Positions 8,242 to 16,974 are shown, numbered from the stretch's first letter. The stretch: DNA of 64,000 bases from Arthrobacter sp. EpRS71 (GCF_001512285.1 NZ_LNUV01000006.1:2216809-2280808), one strand, 5' to 3'. A program made the numbers and translations. Notes: generated by a model from the sequence alone, not told the origin.

Positions 8242-8916
8242 CTAGAGGAGGCGGCGTTCGGCAGCCCATTTGGTGAGTTCGTGGCGGCTGGAGAGCTGCA
8301 ACTTCCTCAGGACCGCCGACACATGCGTTTCCACGGTCTTGATGGAAATGAAGAGTTCCTTGGCGACCTCCTTGTAGCTGTACCCTCGCGCGATGAGCCG
8401 CATGACTTCGAGTTCGCGGGCGGAAAGCTTGTCCAGTTCGTCGTCCGCGATGTCCGCTGGAGCAGTCCCGAAGGCGTCGAGCACGAAGCCTGCAAGCCTT
8501 GGCGAGAACACGGCATCGCCATCGGCCACCCGGATCACGGCGTCGGAAATCTCCTTGCCGGAGATGGTCTTGGTGACGTAGCCCCGGGCGCCTGCACGGA
8601 TCACGGAGACCACGTCCTCGGCGGCATCGGAGACACTGAGCGCCAGGAAGCTGGTGGTGCCCAACAAGGCCGACGATCCGGCGATGACCTCACGCCCGCC
8701 ACCACCCAGACCTCCGGGCAGGTGTACGTCCAGCAGGACCACCTCGGGACGTGACTCCGCGATCACCGCAATGGCCTGTTCCACCGTTCCGGCCTCTCCC
8801 ACCACATCCATGCGTTCGTCGAGGTCGGCTTTGAGGCCGGAACGGAAGATGGTGTGGTCATCGACGATCACCACAGGTACCCTGCGTCCTGTGCCACTGT
8901 CCGGGTTGGTATTCAT
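8242..8916 (-). CDS. LuxR/NarL-family response regulator
   Basis: A 224-aa DNA-binding response regulator. The receiver domain (about 12-130) shows the acidic pair VDDHTIF, the phospho-acceptor Asp in VVLLDVHLPGG and the Lys in RGYVTKTISG. The C-terminal helix-turn-helix is LSARELEVMRLIARGYSYKEVAKELFISIKTVETHV, about residues 159-194. The ATG overlaps the kinase stop as ATGA, so the two are translated as a pair. The target is probably the PspC/LiaF-like operon starting at 10514 and its own operon; this is inferred from position. Confidence 0.94.
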   Translation of the reverse strand: MNTNPDSGTGRRVPVVIVDDHTIFRSGLKADLDERMDVVGEAGTVEQAIAVIAESRPEVVLLDVHLPGGLGGGGREVIAGSSALLGTTSFLALSVSDAAEDVVSVIRAGARGYVTKTISGKEISDAVIRVADGDAVFSPRLAGFVLDAFGTAPADIADDELDKLSARELEVMRLIARGYSYKEVAKELFISIKTVETHVSAVLRKLQLSSRHELTKWAAERRLL

Positions 8917-10388
8917 TGCTTCGCTTCTCCATTCCGTACATCATTGTTCCGCTGGTCCCCGGCGTCCACGCTTGCGGACGGAAGGGTCAGGCGGACTTCC
9001 GTTCCGTCACTGCTGCTGGTGATCGCTGCAGTACCACCGTGCCGCTTCATCCGGCCAATGATCGATTCCTTCACGCCCAGCCTGTCGTCCGGAACAGCGT
9101 CGAGGTCAAAGCCCGGGCCGCGGTCCTTGATGAAGATCTCCGTGCTTCCCGCGGTGCTCTCCAAATACACGGATACGGTCCCGCCACCATGCCTGGCGGC
9201 GTTGACCATGGCTTCCCTTGCGGCCTGGACCAGGGCTTCGTGCCGGTCCGTCATCTCGGTATCGCCCACGGTCACCACCTCAACCGCGTGGCCGTGGGAG
9301 TCTTCCACTTCCGCGGCCACGGACTTGATCCGGTCAGCGAGGAGGCCGGATTCCCTGGCGGCATCGCTGAAGAGCCAGGCCCGGAGTTCGCGCTCCTGGG
9401 CCCTCGCAAGCCGGACCACATCCTGTTCAGAACCGGCCCGGCGCTGGATGAGGGCCAGTGTCTGGAGGACGGAGTCGTGCAAGTGGGCAGCGATCTCGGC
9501 ACGCTCGGTCTCACGCACGCGGCCCGCCCGCTCGGTTTCCAGGTCCTTCCAAAATTTCAGGCCCCACGGCAGCAATACCAAGGCAACACCGCCAAGCACT
9601 GCCACGGATGCCAGCAACGCCAACCAGGTCTGCTCCCACGAGCCAGATCCGGAGACCATCACCAGGACGCCAGCCACCACCAGGGCCAGGCCGGCTGCCA
9701 GGCGCACCCATCCCCCTGCCTGGTCGGCCTTGGTCTTGTCCACCAGGCCTGCCCTGCGGGTTTCATCGAGCTGCATCCACGCGATCGCAGCACCACCCAG
9801 AATGGCCGCGGCAGGGATGAGCGTCCCCAGGGGAACGTCCACGCCGAACTGGCGTGCAATCAGGAGGGCGGCCACCAGGAGCAGGGCCGCGCCGAGCAGT
9901 ATTTCCTTGCCGTATTGGATCTTGCGGAACGAGAACCAGGGAGACAAGGCACTACCGCCCCACGAGTCGTCCGCGGAGGTGGCGTCGAAGCCGGAAGCGG
10001 ATCCAGCCCTACTGGAGGAGCCGGACTCCTGCCCGCCTGAAGCACCAGCCGCAGGCGGTCCTCCATGCACCGCCGGCGACGGTCCGGCGTCGTACGCTGT
10101 TGACGCTTGGGCAGGCGCCGCCGCAGTGGGCGGCAGGCTCACCGCGGGAGCAATGGGCGACGCCGGCCGGCGGGCATTGCGTTTGGCGCTCTCATCCGCG
10201 GTGGGAACCATGGTCCACAGCCACGCATAGAAGGCCACACCGGCCCCGCCGGCGAAACAGGCCAGGACCATGCCGAGCCGGACGAATTTGACGGGCCAGC
10301 CCAGATGGTCGGCCAAGCCGCTGCAGACGCCTGCGATCATGCGGTCGCTGCTGCGGACCAGCGCGGGGCGTTGTACAGCGGTTGTCAT
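8913..10388 (-). CDS. PspC-domain sensor histidine kinase
   Basis: About 491 aa. An N-terminal PspC domain (residues 8-62, RMIAGVCSGLADHLGW) is fused to a Pro/Ala-rich linker, about four more membrane helices (160-280), a HisKA_3 segment with the phosphorylated His in AAHLHDSVLQTL (near 305) and an HATPase domain (NAARHGGG, then DRGPGFDL). This is the LiaS/NarX-like layout common in actinobacteria and implies sensing of envelope or membrane stress. The ATG at 10388 is preferred over a TTG 12 bases upstream. It is divergent from the PspC gene at 10514. Confidence 0.92.
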   Translation of the reverse strand: MTTAVQRPALVRSSDRMIAGVCSGLADHLGWPVKFVRLGMVLACFAGGAGVAFYAWLWTMVPTADESAKRNARRPASPIAPAVSLPPTAAAPAQASTAYDAGPSPAVHGGPPAAGASGGQESGSSSRAGSASGFDATSADDSWGGSALSPWFSFRKIQYGKEILLGAALLLVAALLIARQFGVDVPLGTLIPAAAILGGAAIAWMQLDETRRAGLVDKTKADQAGGWVRLAAGLALVVAGVLVMVSGSGSWEQTWLALLASVAVLGGVALVLLPWGLKFWKDLETERAGRVRETERAEIAAHLHDSVLQTLALIQRRAGSEQDVVRLARAQERELRAWLFSDAARESGLLADRIKSVAAEVEDSHGHAVEVVTVGDTEMTDRHEALVQAAREAMVNAARHGGGTVSVYLESTAGSTEIFIKDRGPGFDLDAVPDDRLGVKESIIGRMKRHGGTAAITSSSDGTEVRLTLPSASVDAGDQRNNDVRNGEAKQ

Positions 10389-10513
10389 GTACCAATCCAA
10401 ACACGGATCAGGGGGCCCCGGACCGGGAACCAGCGTTGTTCGGGGGTCTCTCAGGGATCATTCAGGGTATCCCCCAGTAGAGGGCAGCATAGCCAAGGCG
10501 GCAGGATCGAAGT

Positions 10514-12064
10514 ATGAACGCGAACAGCATGAATCCAGAGGAACCCGGAACGCCTGGCACTGCCGGCGCATCCGGCTCGAGCGCCAATCCTGGCGCTTCC
10601 ACCGGCGCCGCCGGATCTGCTTCCGGGGCACAGGGAGAGCCCGCTGCCGGGGCTTCTGCAGGGGCTGGTCCTGCGAGCGGCAGCTACGCACCGGCCGGCG
10701 ACACCCCTGCCGCATCCCCGACGAATTTCTTCGACTGGATCCGCAACCAGGGCGTCCGCCGCGGACCGGACCGTTGGATTGGCGGCGTCGCAAGCGGAGT
10801 TGCCCACCGATTCGGGATCGACCCGCTGATCGTCCGGGGCATCTTCATTGTCCTGGCGCTCTTTGCCGGTGTTGGCGTACTTCTCTACGGCGTCGCCTGG
10901 GCCCTCCTGCCCGAGCCGGACGGCCGCATCCACGTCCAAGAAGCCGCCGCGGGGCGATGGTCAGGGGGCATGACCGGAGCGCTGATAACCACCATCATCG
11001 GCCTGCCGGGACTGGGCCGCGGATTCTGGGGCTGGGGCTGGGATGGACTTCCAGGCCTGTTCTGGACACTCTTCTGGATGGGCGGCGTCTTCTACCTGAT
11101 CTACTTCCTGGTCCAGCGCAATAAGGCTTCGAAGGGAACACCTTCCATGGGGCAGCAAAGTTATGCGGCCACCCCCGGCAGCAACACTGCTTACGGCACT
11201 CCCCCGTCCTACGCATCCACTGCCACCAACACTGGCGTGCCCGTTTATGGTGCGGCCGCACCAGGCGTCAAGCAGCAGGGGCGGCCCAACCCCTCCGGCG
11301 GCTACAGCTCCGGCCCGGTTCCGCCGTCGGGCCCCTTCAACCCTTCCGGTCCGTCGGCGCCTTCCGGTCCCCGTCCGCCATACGGCCCCACTCCCCCGCA
11401 AGGGTGGCAGCCCAAGCCTTCCGCGCCGAAGCATAAGGGCCCGGGAGCTGCGATCGTGGCCGTCTCCGCCGGCGCAGCACTTCTTGCAGGTGGCACGCTG
11501 AAAGCGCTCGACGCCGGCAACGTCATTGAGTTGGGCAACTCAGGTAACGCCGTGGTGTGGGCTACCGGGGCAGCCGTGCTCGGTTTGGGCATTCTCATCG
11601 CTGGACTGCGCGGCCGGACGTCAGGGTTCCTCGGCTTCCTCGCAGTGGTTGCCCTGATCATCGGTGGAATCTTCAACGTGGTTCCCAGGAACGGAGACCG
11701 CTTCACGTTCCATGACGTGAACTGGGCACCAACCAGCCTGGAGCAGGCACGTCTCGGCATCAACGTCACCGGCGCGCAAGGCCAGCTGGACTTGAGTGAC
11801 ATGGCCCTGACAGCCCCCTTGGTCTCCGAGGTCACCATTCCCGTTGACGCGACCGCCAGCAACGTCACTGTCATCATCCCGGACGACGTCCCCGTGGAGG
11901 TGCGGGCCGACATGACCTTCGGCAACCTCAACGAACGCGGTTCGGACCGCGGCGGCCGCCTCCAGGACGACCGGACGCTGTACAACACCGAAAAGCCCGG
12001 AGCCAACCTCGTGGTGGAAATCGACGGCACGTTCAGCAACGTGACCATCCAGGAAGGAAACTGA
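10514..12064 (+). CDS. PspC-domain membrane protein with LiaF-like C-terminus
   Basis: A 516-aa membrane protein. Residues 1-70 are Gly/Ala/Ser-rich. A PspC domain follows (about 80-140, GPDRWIGGVASGVAHRFGID), then further helices, a Pro/Gly/Ser-rich linker (about 215-310) and three more helices. The C-terminal 110 residues are rich in beta strands (NVTVIIPDDVPVEVRADM, then GTFSNVTIQ), resembling the LiaF/toast-rack type fold. ATG with AGGA 7 bases upstream. It faces the PspC kinase across a 125-base divergent promoter region. The likely role is envelope-stress response; the exact partner is unknown. Confidence 0.87.
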   Translation: MNANSMNPEEPGTPGTAGASGSSANPGASTGAAGSASGAQGEPAAGASAGAGPASGSYAPAGDTPAASPTNFFDWIRNQGVRRGPDRWIGGVASGVAHRFGIDPLIVRGIFIVLALFAGVGVLLYGVAWALLPEPDGRIHVQEAAAGRWSGGMTGALITTIIGLPGLGRGFWGWGWDGLPGLFWTLFWMGGVFYLIYFLVQRNKASKGTPSMGQQSYAATPGSNTAYGTPPSYASTATNTGVPVYGAAAPGVKQQGRPNPSGGYSSGPVPPSGPFNPSGPSAPSGPRPPYGPTPPQGWQPKPSAPKHKGPGAAIVAVSAGAALLAGGTLKALDAGNVIELGNSGNAVVWATGAAVLGLGILIAGLRGRTSGFLGFLAVVALIIGGIFNVVPRNGDRFTFHDVNWAPTSLEQARLGINVTGAQGQLDLSDMALTAPLVSEVTIPVDATASNVTVIIPDDVPVEVRADMTFGNLNERGSDRGGRLQDDRTLYNTEKPGANLVVEIDGTFSNVTIQEGN

Positions 12065-12065
12065 C

Positions 12066-12467
12066 ATGAGCATGAACGAGCCAGGCAAAGCCCGCGAGGC
12101 CCAGCCGACGCAGCCTCTTTCCAGGCAGACACATCCCACTGAGGCGCTGCCCAAGGAGACCCGCCCCACGGAGGCCCTGCCCAAGCCGAGCCTCCAGCCA
12201 ATCCCGCTCACCCCGACGTTGGAACCCAGCTTCACTGCAGAACGCACTGACGACGACGGACCACGGCAGGCAAGGATCGGAACCGTGGTGTGGGGGCTGA
12301 TCGTGATCGCCTTGGCCGCACTGATAGTCATCTCCACCCTGGGCTGGGTGAGGCTGGACGGGACGTACGTCCTGATCGGCCTGATGATCGGAGCTGGAGC
12401 GGCACTGGTGGTAGGTGGACTCCTGTCAGCCCGCAAGGGTTCCAAAAAAGCAGCCACCACGAAGTGA
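12066..12467 (+). CDS. Small two-helix membrane protein of the PspC cluster
   Basis: A 133-aa protein of unknown function. The N-terminal 70 residues are a Pro/Thr-rich hydrophilic region with an imperfect internal repeat (PTEALPKETR, then PTEALPKPS). Two transmembrane helices follow (about 77-97 and 102-122) and then a Lys-rich tail. It starts 1 base after the upstream stop, so it is certainly co-transcribed with the PspC/LiaF-like gene. No family recognised. Confidence 0.8.
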   Translation: MSMNEPGKAREAQPTQPLSRQTHPTEALPKETRPTEALPKPSLQPIPLTPTLEPSFTAERTDDDGPRQARIGTVVWGLIVIALAALIVISTLGWVRLDGTYVLIGLMIGAGAALVVGGLLSARKGSKKAATTK

Positions 12468-12498
12468 CAAAGCAACCACAACAGGGAAGTCTGTAGCC

Positions 12499-12747
12499 AT
12501 GGACAAGTTCTTCAGCATCGTCAGGGGCTTCGGCCTGAAGCGTGGCCCGCAACGATGGATCGGCGGCATCTGCGGAGGGATCGCAGCAAGGCTCAAGGTA
12601 GACGTAGCGTACGTTCGGGTGGCGTTCCTGCTCTTCTGCCTGCTGCCTGGCCCCGCCTTCGTGGTCTACATCCTGGGCTGGCTGATCCTGCCGGACCAGA
12701 ACAACAAGATCGCACTCGAATCCTTCATCAGCCAGCGTTCCCGGTAA
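12499..12747 (+). CDS. Stand-alone PspC-domain protein
   Basis: An 82-aa protein that is almost entirely a PspC domain: FGLKRGPQRWIGGICGGIAA, then a hydrophobic helix and VYILGWLILP. The ATG at 12499 gives this compact domain; the reading frame extends upstream but only into the previous gene's 3' end. It is the last gene of the operon, followed by a strong terminator. PspC proteins partner with envelope-stress kinases, and this is the third PspC domain in 4 kb. Confidence 0.88.
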   Translation: MDKFFSIVRGFGLKRGPQRWIGGICGGIAARLKVDVAYVRVAFLLFCLLPGPAFVVYILGWLILPDQNNKIALESFISQRSR

Positions 12748-12755
12748 TTACCGGC

Positions 12756-12806
12756 AACACAGCAGAAGCGCCCCGCCGGCTGGCAGGGCGCTTCAGCTGT
12801 GTTTTC
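12756..12806 (+). terminator. Rho-independent terminator of the PspC operon
   Basis: Inverted repeat with 18-bp arms and one mismatch (AACACAGC-A/T-GAAGCGCCC) around an 11-base loop, followed by TTTTC. Confidence 0.92.
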
Positions 12807-12938
12807 ACCAGGTTTCCAATACCGCACAGCCGGGTTGAAAAGTAACCATTTGTGTCCCTCCCCACATGCCCGTCTACAATCATGGGGAGCTCAGCGTGGC
12901 GCTCTGCACGTATTCCTCCAAGCCATGAGTGAGCAAAC

Positions 12939-13964
12939 ATGAAAATTGGCATTCTTACCAGCGGTGGCGACTGCCCCGGCCTCAACGCAGTGATCCGCGG
13001 AGCAGTCCTCAAGGGCATCGCCATCCACGGCCAGGAATTTGTGGGCTTCCGTGACGGCTGGCGTGGGGTGGTTGAAGGTGATGTCATTGACATTCCCCGC
13101 ACCATGGTCCGCGGTATTGCCAAGCAGGGTGGCACCATTCTGGGCACCTCCCGCACCAACCCGTTCGAGAACGGCGGCGGCCCCGATGTCATCAAAGCCC
13201 ACATGGAACGCCTGGGCATTGACGCCATCATCGCAATCGGCGGCGAAGGCACCCTTGCGGCCGCTAAGCGCCTCACCGATGCAGGCCTGAAAATCGTCGG
13301 CGTCCCCAAGACCGTAGACAACGACCTCGATGCCACCGACTACACCTTCGGATTCGATACCGCCGTCCAGATTGCCACTGAGGCAATCGACCGCCTTCGC
13401 ACCACCGGCGAATCCCACCACCGTTGCATGATCGCCGAAGTGATGGGACGCCACGTCGGTTGGATCGCACTGCACGCCGGCATGGCTGCGGGTGCCCACG
13501 CCATCCTGATCCCCGAGCAGAAGGCCAGCATCGAGCAGATCACCGAATGGGTCCAGGAAGCCCACGACCGTGGCCGTGCGCCGCTGGTGGTGGTAGCCGA
13601 GGGCTTCGTTCCGGATCACATGGAATCCCCGCACTCTGAGCGCGGCCTGGACACGTTCGGCCGGCCCCGCCTTGGCGGCATTGCTGACCAACTGGCCCCC
13701 GAGATCGAGGCACGTACGGGCATTGAAACCCGCGCCACCATCCTGGGCCACATCCAGCGTGGCGGCGTTCCCACGGCCTACGACCGTGTTCTGGCGACGC
13801 GCCTGGGCATGGCCGCCATCGACTCCGTGGTGGACGGCCGTTGGGGCACCATGGTCGCCTTGAAGGGAACGGACATCTCCCACGTGGGATTCGAGGAAGC
13901 GTTGGGCAAGCTCAAGACCGTGCCGCAACACCGCTACGACGAAGCGTCTGTGCTCTTCGGCTAG
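12939..13964 (+). CDS. pfkA: 6-phosphofructokinase (ATP-type by active-site residue)
   Basis: A 341-aa glycolytic enzyme that phosphorylates fructose 6-phosphate. It begins KIGILTSGGDCPGLNAVIRG. The phosphate-donor loop reads AIGGEGTLAAAKRL; glycine rather than aspartate after GGE favours ATP over pyrophosphate. The catalytic loop is PKTVDNDLDATDYTFGFDTA, and MGRHVGWIALHAG follows. It is the group III PFK type usual in actinobacteria. A TACAAT hexamer (12875-12880) lies 58 bases before the ATG and may be the -10. The next gene's -10 overlaps the stop codon. Confidence 0.95.
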   Translation: MKIGILTSGGDCPGLNAVIRGAVLKGIAIHGQEFVGFRDGWRGVVEGDVIDIPRTMVRGIAKQGGTILGTSRTNPFENGGGPDVIKAHMERLGIDAIIAIGGEGTLAAAKRLTDAGLKIVGVPKTVDNDLDATDYTFGFDTAVQIATEAIDRLRTTGESHHRCMIAEVMGRHVGWIALHAGMAAGAHAILIPEQKASIEQITEWVQEAHDRGRAPLVVVAEGFVPDHMESPHSERGLDTFGRPRLGGIADQLAPEIEARTGIETRATILGHIQRGGVPTAYDRVLATRLGMAAIDSVVDGRWGTMVALKGTDISHVGFEEALGKLKTVPQHRYDEASVLFG

Positions 13965-13967
13965 GCT
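13962..13967 (+). promoter_or_regulatory. -10 hexamer TAGGCT for a leaderless GNAT gene
   Basis: TAGGCT ends 6 bases before the ATG at 13974, the distance expected when transcription starts at the start codon. Its first three bases are the pfkA stop codon. No Shine-Dalgarno is present. Confidence 0.55.
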
Positions 13968-13973
13968 GAATCC

Positions 13974-14717
13974 ATGACTCTTGAGCCCACGTCCGCTGCC
14001 ATTATCCAGCTGGCGTGGGCTCGTCGTTTAGGGCTCGACGACGACGCTTTCGCCACCGTAGCTGACCGGCTCACCACTTCGGACCCAGGTGACCTCGGCA
14101 ACCGTATTACCCGGGTGGATGACTCGGCGCGAAGCTTGATTTTTCTTCGCCTCTTTGGCGTTTCGGCGCTGGTGGGACCGCAGTGGGCACTTGATGCAGC
14201 GGCAACCATCCCCGATACCGAGCTCGCACAACATGTGACACTGCTGACCATCACGCGATCACACGGCGGGCATGGGCTTGGATCCTCAGCGTTGTTCTTT
14301 GCAGACGATCTTCCGCTTCAGCAACCGTCGGAGGACCTCACGGTTTCGCAGGGGAACCCGGAAGCGATCAGCCTTGAAGGACTCTGCCCACCGGACGACG
14401 TCAATGAGGTTGGCCTTCGAGGGCTCGAGCATCGTTTCACTATCATGCATCCCGAGGAAGATCAGCCCACGCCGGTGGCCTGCGGCGCCTACGCCGAGTG
14501 GGAAGGCATCCTGGCCAATGTAGGCGTTCTCGTCGCGCCTCCCTGGCGCCGGCGGGGCTTGGGCACTTTGGCCGCTTCCATCGCTGCACACGAAGCCCTG
14601 GCATCCGGCCTGACCCTCCAGTGGAAGGCCGACGTCAGTAACACCGGTGCTCTCGCCATGGCCCGCAGCCTGGGCTTCGCCACGGGCGGGCTCCACGCGA
14701 GCGTCAACCTCGGCTGA
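13974..14717 (+). CDS. GNAT family N-acetyltransferase
   Basis: A 247-aa protein. The GNAT fold is in the C-terminal half, with the acetyl-CoA loop in PPWRRRGLGTLAASIAAHE (about 192-210) and a typical last strand region SNTGALAMARSLGFATGG. The N-terminal 130 residues are poorly conserved and without recognisable motif. It lies 9 bases after pfkA but appears to have its own leaderless promoter. The substrate is unknown. Confidence 0.88.
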   Translation: MTLEPTSAAIIQLAWARRLGLDDDAFATVADRLTTSDPGDLGNRITRVDDSARSLIFLRLFGVSALVGPQWALDAAATIPDTELAQHVTLLTITRSHGGHGLGSSALFFADDLPLQQPSEDLTVSQGNPEAISLEGLCPPDDVNEVGLRGLEHRFTIMHPEEDQPTPVACGAYAEWEGILANVGVLVAPPWRRRGLGTLAASIAAHEALASGLTLQWKADVSNTGALAMARSLGFATGGLHASVNLG

Positions 14718-14726
14718 AGCCCGACG

Positions 14727-14789
14727 GAGTTCTTGTACAGCCAACGCCCCTTAGGAGCCTTCTTGAAGGCGTCGGCCGTACAAAAACTC
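14727..14789 (-). terminator. Long hairpin between convergent genes
   Basis: 22-bp arms (14727-14748 and 14768-14789) with a 19-base loop. Three of the 22 positions do not pair on the plus strand (C-A each time), but all three become G-U pairs in minus-strand RNA. The structure therefore suits the 3' end of the exporter transcript, whose stop codon it touches. No U tract follows. Confidence 0.65.
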
Positions 14790-16309
14790 TAGGTGTTGAG
14801 GTCCGCCTTTTCGGTGGTTGGTGCAGACTCGGACGTGCCGCCCCAACCGCTGACTGGCTTCGGCTTGCCAAAGAACAATGCCACCACGGCGCCCACCAGA
14901 ATCGCACAGGCAGGCAACAGGATGGACTGGCTCATCGCCGTCGAGAATCCCGCGTGGAGTGCCTCCGGCAACACGCCGCTCATGGAGGCTTCGCCCACGG
15001 GTACCCCGGCCGGAGCGGCGGGCAACTCCGCGGCGAGACGCGACTGGATCAGGGCAGCGATGGCAGCCGAACCAAGGACCGCACCGATTTGGCGCGTGGT
15101 GTTGAAGACGCCCGAACCCGCACCGGCTTGGCGCGGTTCCAGGTTGCGGGTGGTCGCGTTGGACACCGGCCCCCAGATGAAAGCATTGGCGACGCCCTGC
15201 AGGGCGCTGGGGAGCAGGAACATCCAGATGGGGGTGTCCGGCCCCAGCAAGGCCGCGGTCCAGAACAGCGCACCAGCCATGCAGACCAAGCCAAAGGACG
15301 CGAAGTACCGCGGGTTGGCGCGATCAATGAGCTTGCCCACGAACGGGGCAAGTGCACCCGAAATGACGGCCATGGGAATCATGAGCAGCGCCGACTGGGT
15401 TGGGGTCAAACCGCGGACGGTCTGGTAGTAGAAGATGGTGGGCAGCGGGAACGCGGTCACCGTGAAGCCGACAGCCATGATGGTGGAGTTGCCCAGGGAG
15501 AAGTTCCGGTCCTTGAACAGGCCAAGGGGCAGCAAAGGCTCCCCGCCGCGGCGTTCAAGGAGCCACTGCCACACGACGAAGAGAACCAGGACCACAAGCC
15601 CGGTGATGATCAGGCCCCAGACGGAAACGAAGCCGGTGACCGTTCCCCATTTGTAGGTCTGCCCTTCTTGGATGCCAAAGACCAGGAGGAACATACCGAC
15701 GGCGGACAACACCACGCCAACGACGTCGAACGTGTGGCTGTGCGTGGTGAGTTTGGGAACGAAACGGGTCACCAGGATGAACGCCACGATGCCGATGGGC
15801 ACGTTGACGAAGAAGATCCACTCCCAGCCGAGGCTGTCCACCAGGACGCCGCCCAGGATGGGGCCCACGAGCACTGCCATGCCTGCAGTGGCTCCCCACA
15901 GCCCCATGGCGGCACCGCGGCGGTCAGGCGGAAAGATGCGGGTAATGACAGCCATGGTTTGTGGCGTCATCATGGCTGCGCCGAGGCCTTGGACAGCACG
16001 GGCGGCGATGAGCATGGTGACGTCGCCGGACAGGCCGCACCACAGCGATGCGAGGGTGAAGACCACAAGGCCGATCAAGTACAGGTTCTTGGGCCCAAAG
16101 CGGTCACCCAGCCTGCCGGTGATGAGCAGGGGCACGGCATATGCCAGCAGGTAGGCGCTGGTGACCCAGATGACGGCGTTGATGTCCGTGTTGAGGCCCT
16201 CCATGATCCGCGGGTTCGCGACCGACACGATGGTGGTGTCGATGAGGATCATGAAGAAGCCCACCACGAGTGACCACAGCGCAGGCCACGGCTTAGCTAC
16301 GTTTTCCAA
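14789..16309 (-). CDS. MFS drug exporter, DHA2 (EmrB/QacA) family
   Basis: About 506 aa with 14 predicted transmembrane helices, a proton-driven exporter of the 14-TMS family. It opens with GFFMILIDTTIVSVANPRIM, the helix-1 motif D1. Motif A (GRLGDRFGPKNLY) follows helix 2 and motif C (GPILGGVLVD) is in helix 5. The TTG at 16309 has AAGGA 5 bases away and overlaps the end of the PadR gene, indicating translational coupling. A longer reading from 16393 lacks a ribosome binding site. Substrate unknown; probably induced through the PadR repressor. Confidence 0.93.
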   Translation of the reverse strand: MENVAKPWPALWSLVVGFFMILIDTTIVSVANPRIMEGLNTDINAVIWVTSAYLLAYAVPLLITGRLGDRFGPKNLYLIGLVVFTLASLWCGLSGDVTMLIAARAVQGLGAAMMTPQTMAVITRIFPPDRRGAAMGLWGATAGMAVLVGPILGGVLVDSLGWEWIFFVNVPIGIVAFILVTRFVPKLTTHSHTFDVVGVVLSAVGMFLLVFGIQEGQTYKWGTVTGFVSVWGLIITGLVVLVLFVVWQWLLERRGGEPLLPLGLFKDRNFSLGNSTIMAVGFTVTAFPLPTIFYYQTVRGLTPTQSALLMIPMAVISGALAPFVGKLIDRANPRYFASFGLVCMAGALFWTAALLGPDTPIWMFLLPSALQGVANAFIWGPVSNATTRNLEPRQAGAGSGVFNTTRQIGAVLGSAAIAALIQSRLAAELPAAPAGVPVGEASMSGVLPEALHAGFSTAMSQSILLPACAILVGAVVALFFGKPKPVSGWGGTSESAPTTEKADLNT

Positions 16310-16922
16310 GGGATTCCTTCGGCTTGTATGAAAGTTCGGTTGGACCTGGCCGGGGTTCATCCCAGGGCAGATGCCCGTTGTCCAGCTCCTCAAGGAGACC
16401 GCGGATCCACGCGATCTCCGTTCGGCGCATTGCTTGTTGATACGTGATGTCTATCCAGTACTTTCGGTCCAGGCCCTTGGCCGTCACGGTGGCTTCGGCG
16501 TGGACGAGGAAATCGAGGTCGGCGTTCAGGGCTACAAGCCGCTCCTCCAACAGCTCCGTCACCACAGCCACGGGAAGGTGGTGCGCCTCGGCGATCGCGT
16601 GGGGAAAGACGGGGTATTCGTTGACTGGCGTGGAGAGCATGGCCTGGAGCCGCGCGTCGAGGGCTTCGTGTCCGGCGGGGGTAATCCGGTAAGTGGTCCG
16701 TTCAGGACGGTTGCCTTCGCGCTTTGTTCCCATAGCCTCCACCAGCCCGTTTTCCTCGAGCCGGCCCATGGCGTGATAGAGGGTGCCCGGGCGCACTTTC
16801 ACCAGCCGGTCTTCATGACGGGCCATCAGCAACTGGTACATCTCGTAAGGATGCATGGGCTCTTCTGCGAGGAGCGCCAGTGAGGCGACACCGAGCGGGG
16901 TCAATTCAGCGACCTTGGGCAC
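16293..16922 (-). CDS. PadR family transcriptional regulator
   Basis: A 209-aa repressor. The winged-helix domain (LTPLGVASLALLAEEPMHPYEMYQ, then the wing RPERTTYRITPAGHEAL) is followed by a C-terminal helical Vir-type dimerisation domain (about 100-190). The GTG at 16922 has a strong ribosome binding site (GGAAGGGGG). It is the first gene of a two-gene operon with the MFS exporter. PadR proteins usually sense phenolics or drugs and repress an adjacent exporter. A palindromic operator candidate lies 37 bases upstream. Confidence 0.93.
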   Translation of the reverse strand: MPKVAELTPLGVASLALLAEEPMHPYEMYQLLMARHEDRLVKVRPGTLYHAMGRLEENGLVEAMGTKREGNRPERTTYRITPAGHEALDARLQAMLSTPVNEYPVFPHAIAEAHHLPVAVVTELLEERLVALNADLDFLVHAEATVTAKGLDRKYWIDITYQQAMRRTEIAWIRGLLEELDNGHLPWDEPRPGPTELSYKPKESLGKRS

Positions 16923-16958
16923 ACCAACCCCCTTCCGGATCAAATATTCCACAACAAC

Positions 16959-16974
16959 TATTCCACGTGGAGTA
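16959..16974 (-). promoter_or_regulatory. Candidate PadR operator
   Basis: A perfect 10-bp palindrome TCCACGTGGA (16962-16971) flanked by TA pairs. A second TTCCAC half-site copy lies at 16947-16952. The position, between the start of padR and the end of the upstream gene, fits autorepression of the padR-exporter operon. The flanks do not match the usual ATGT-N8-ACAT PadR site. Confidence 0.5.

Noticed and set aside
12850..12880. A TTGTGT/TACAAT pair as a full promoter for pfkA.
   Set aside because: The spacing is 19 bases, beyond the usual 16-18. Only the -10 hexamer is credible.
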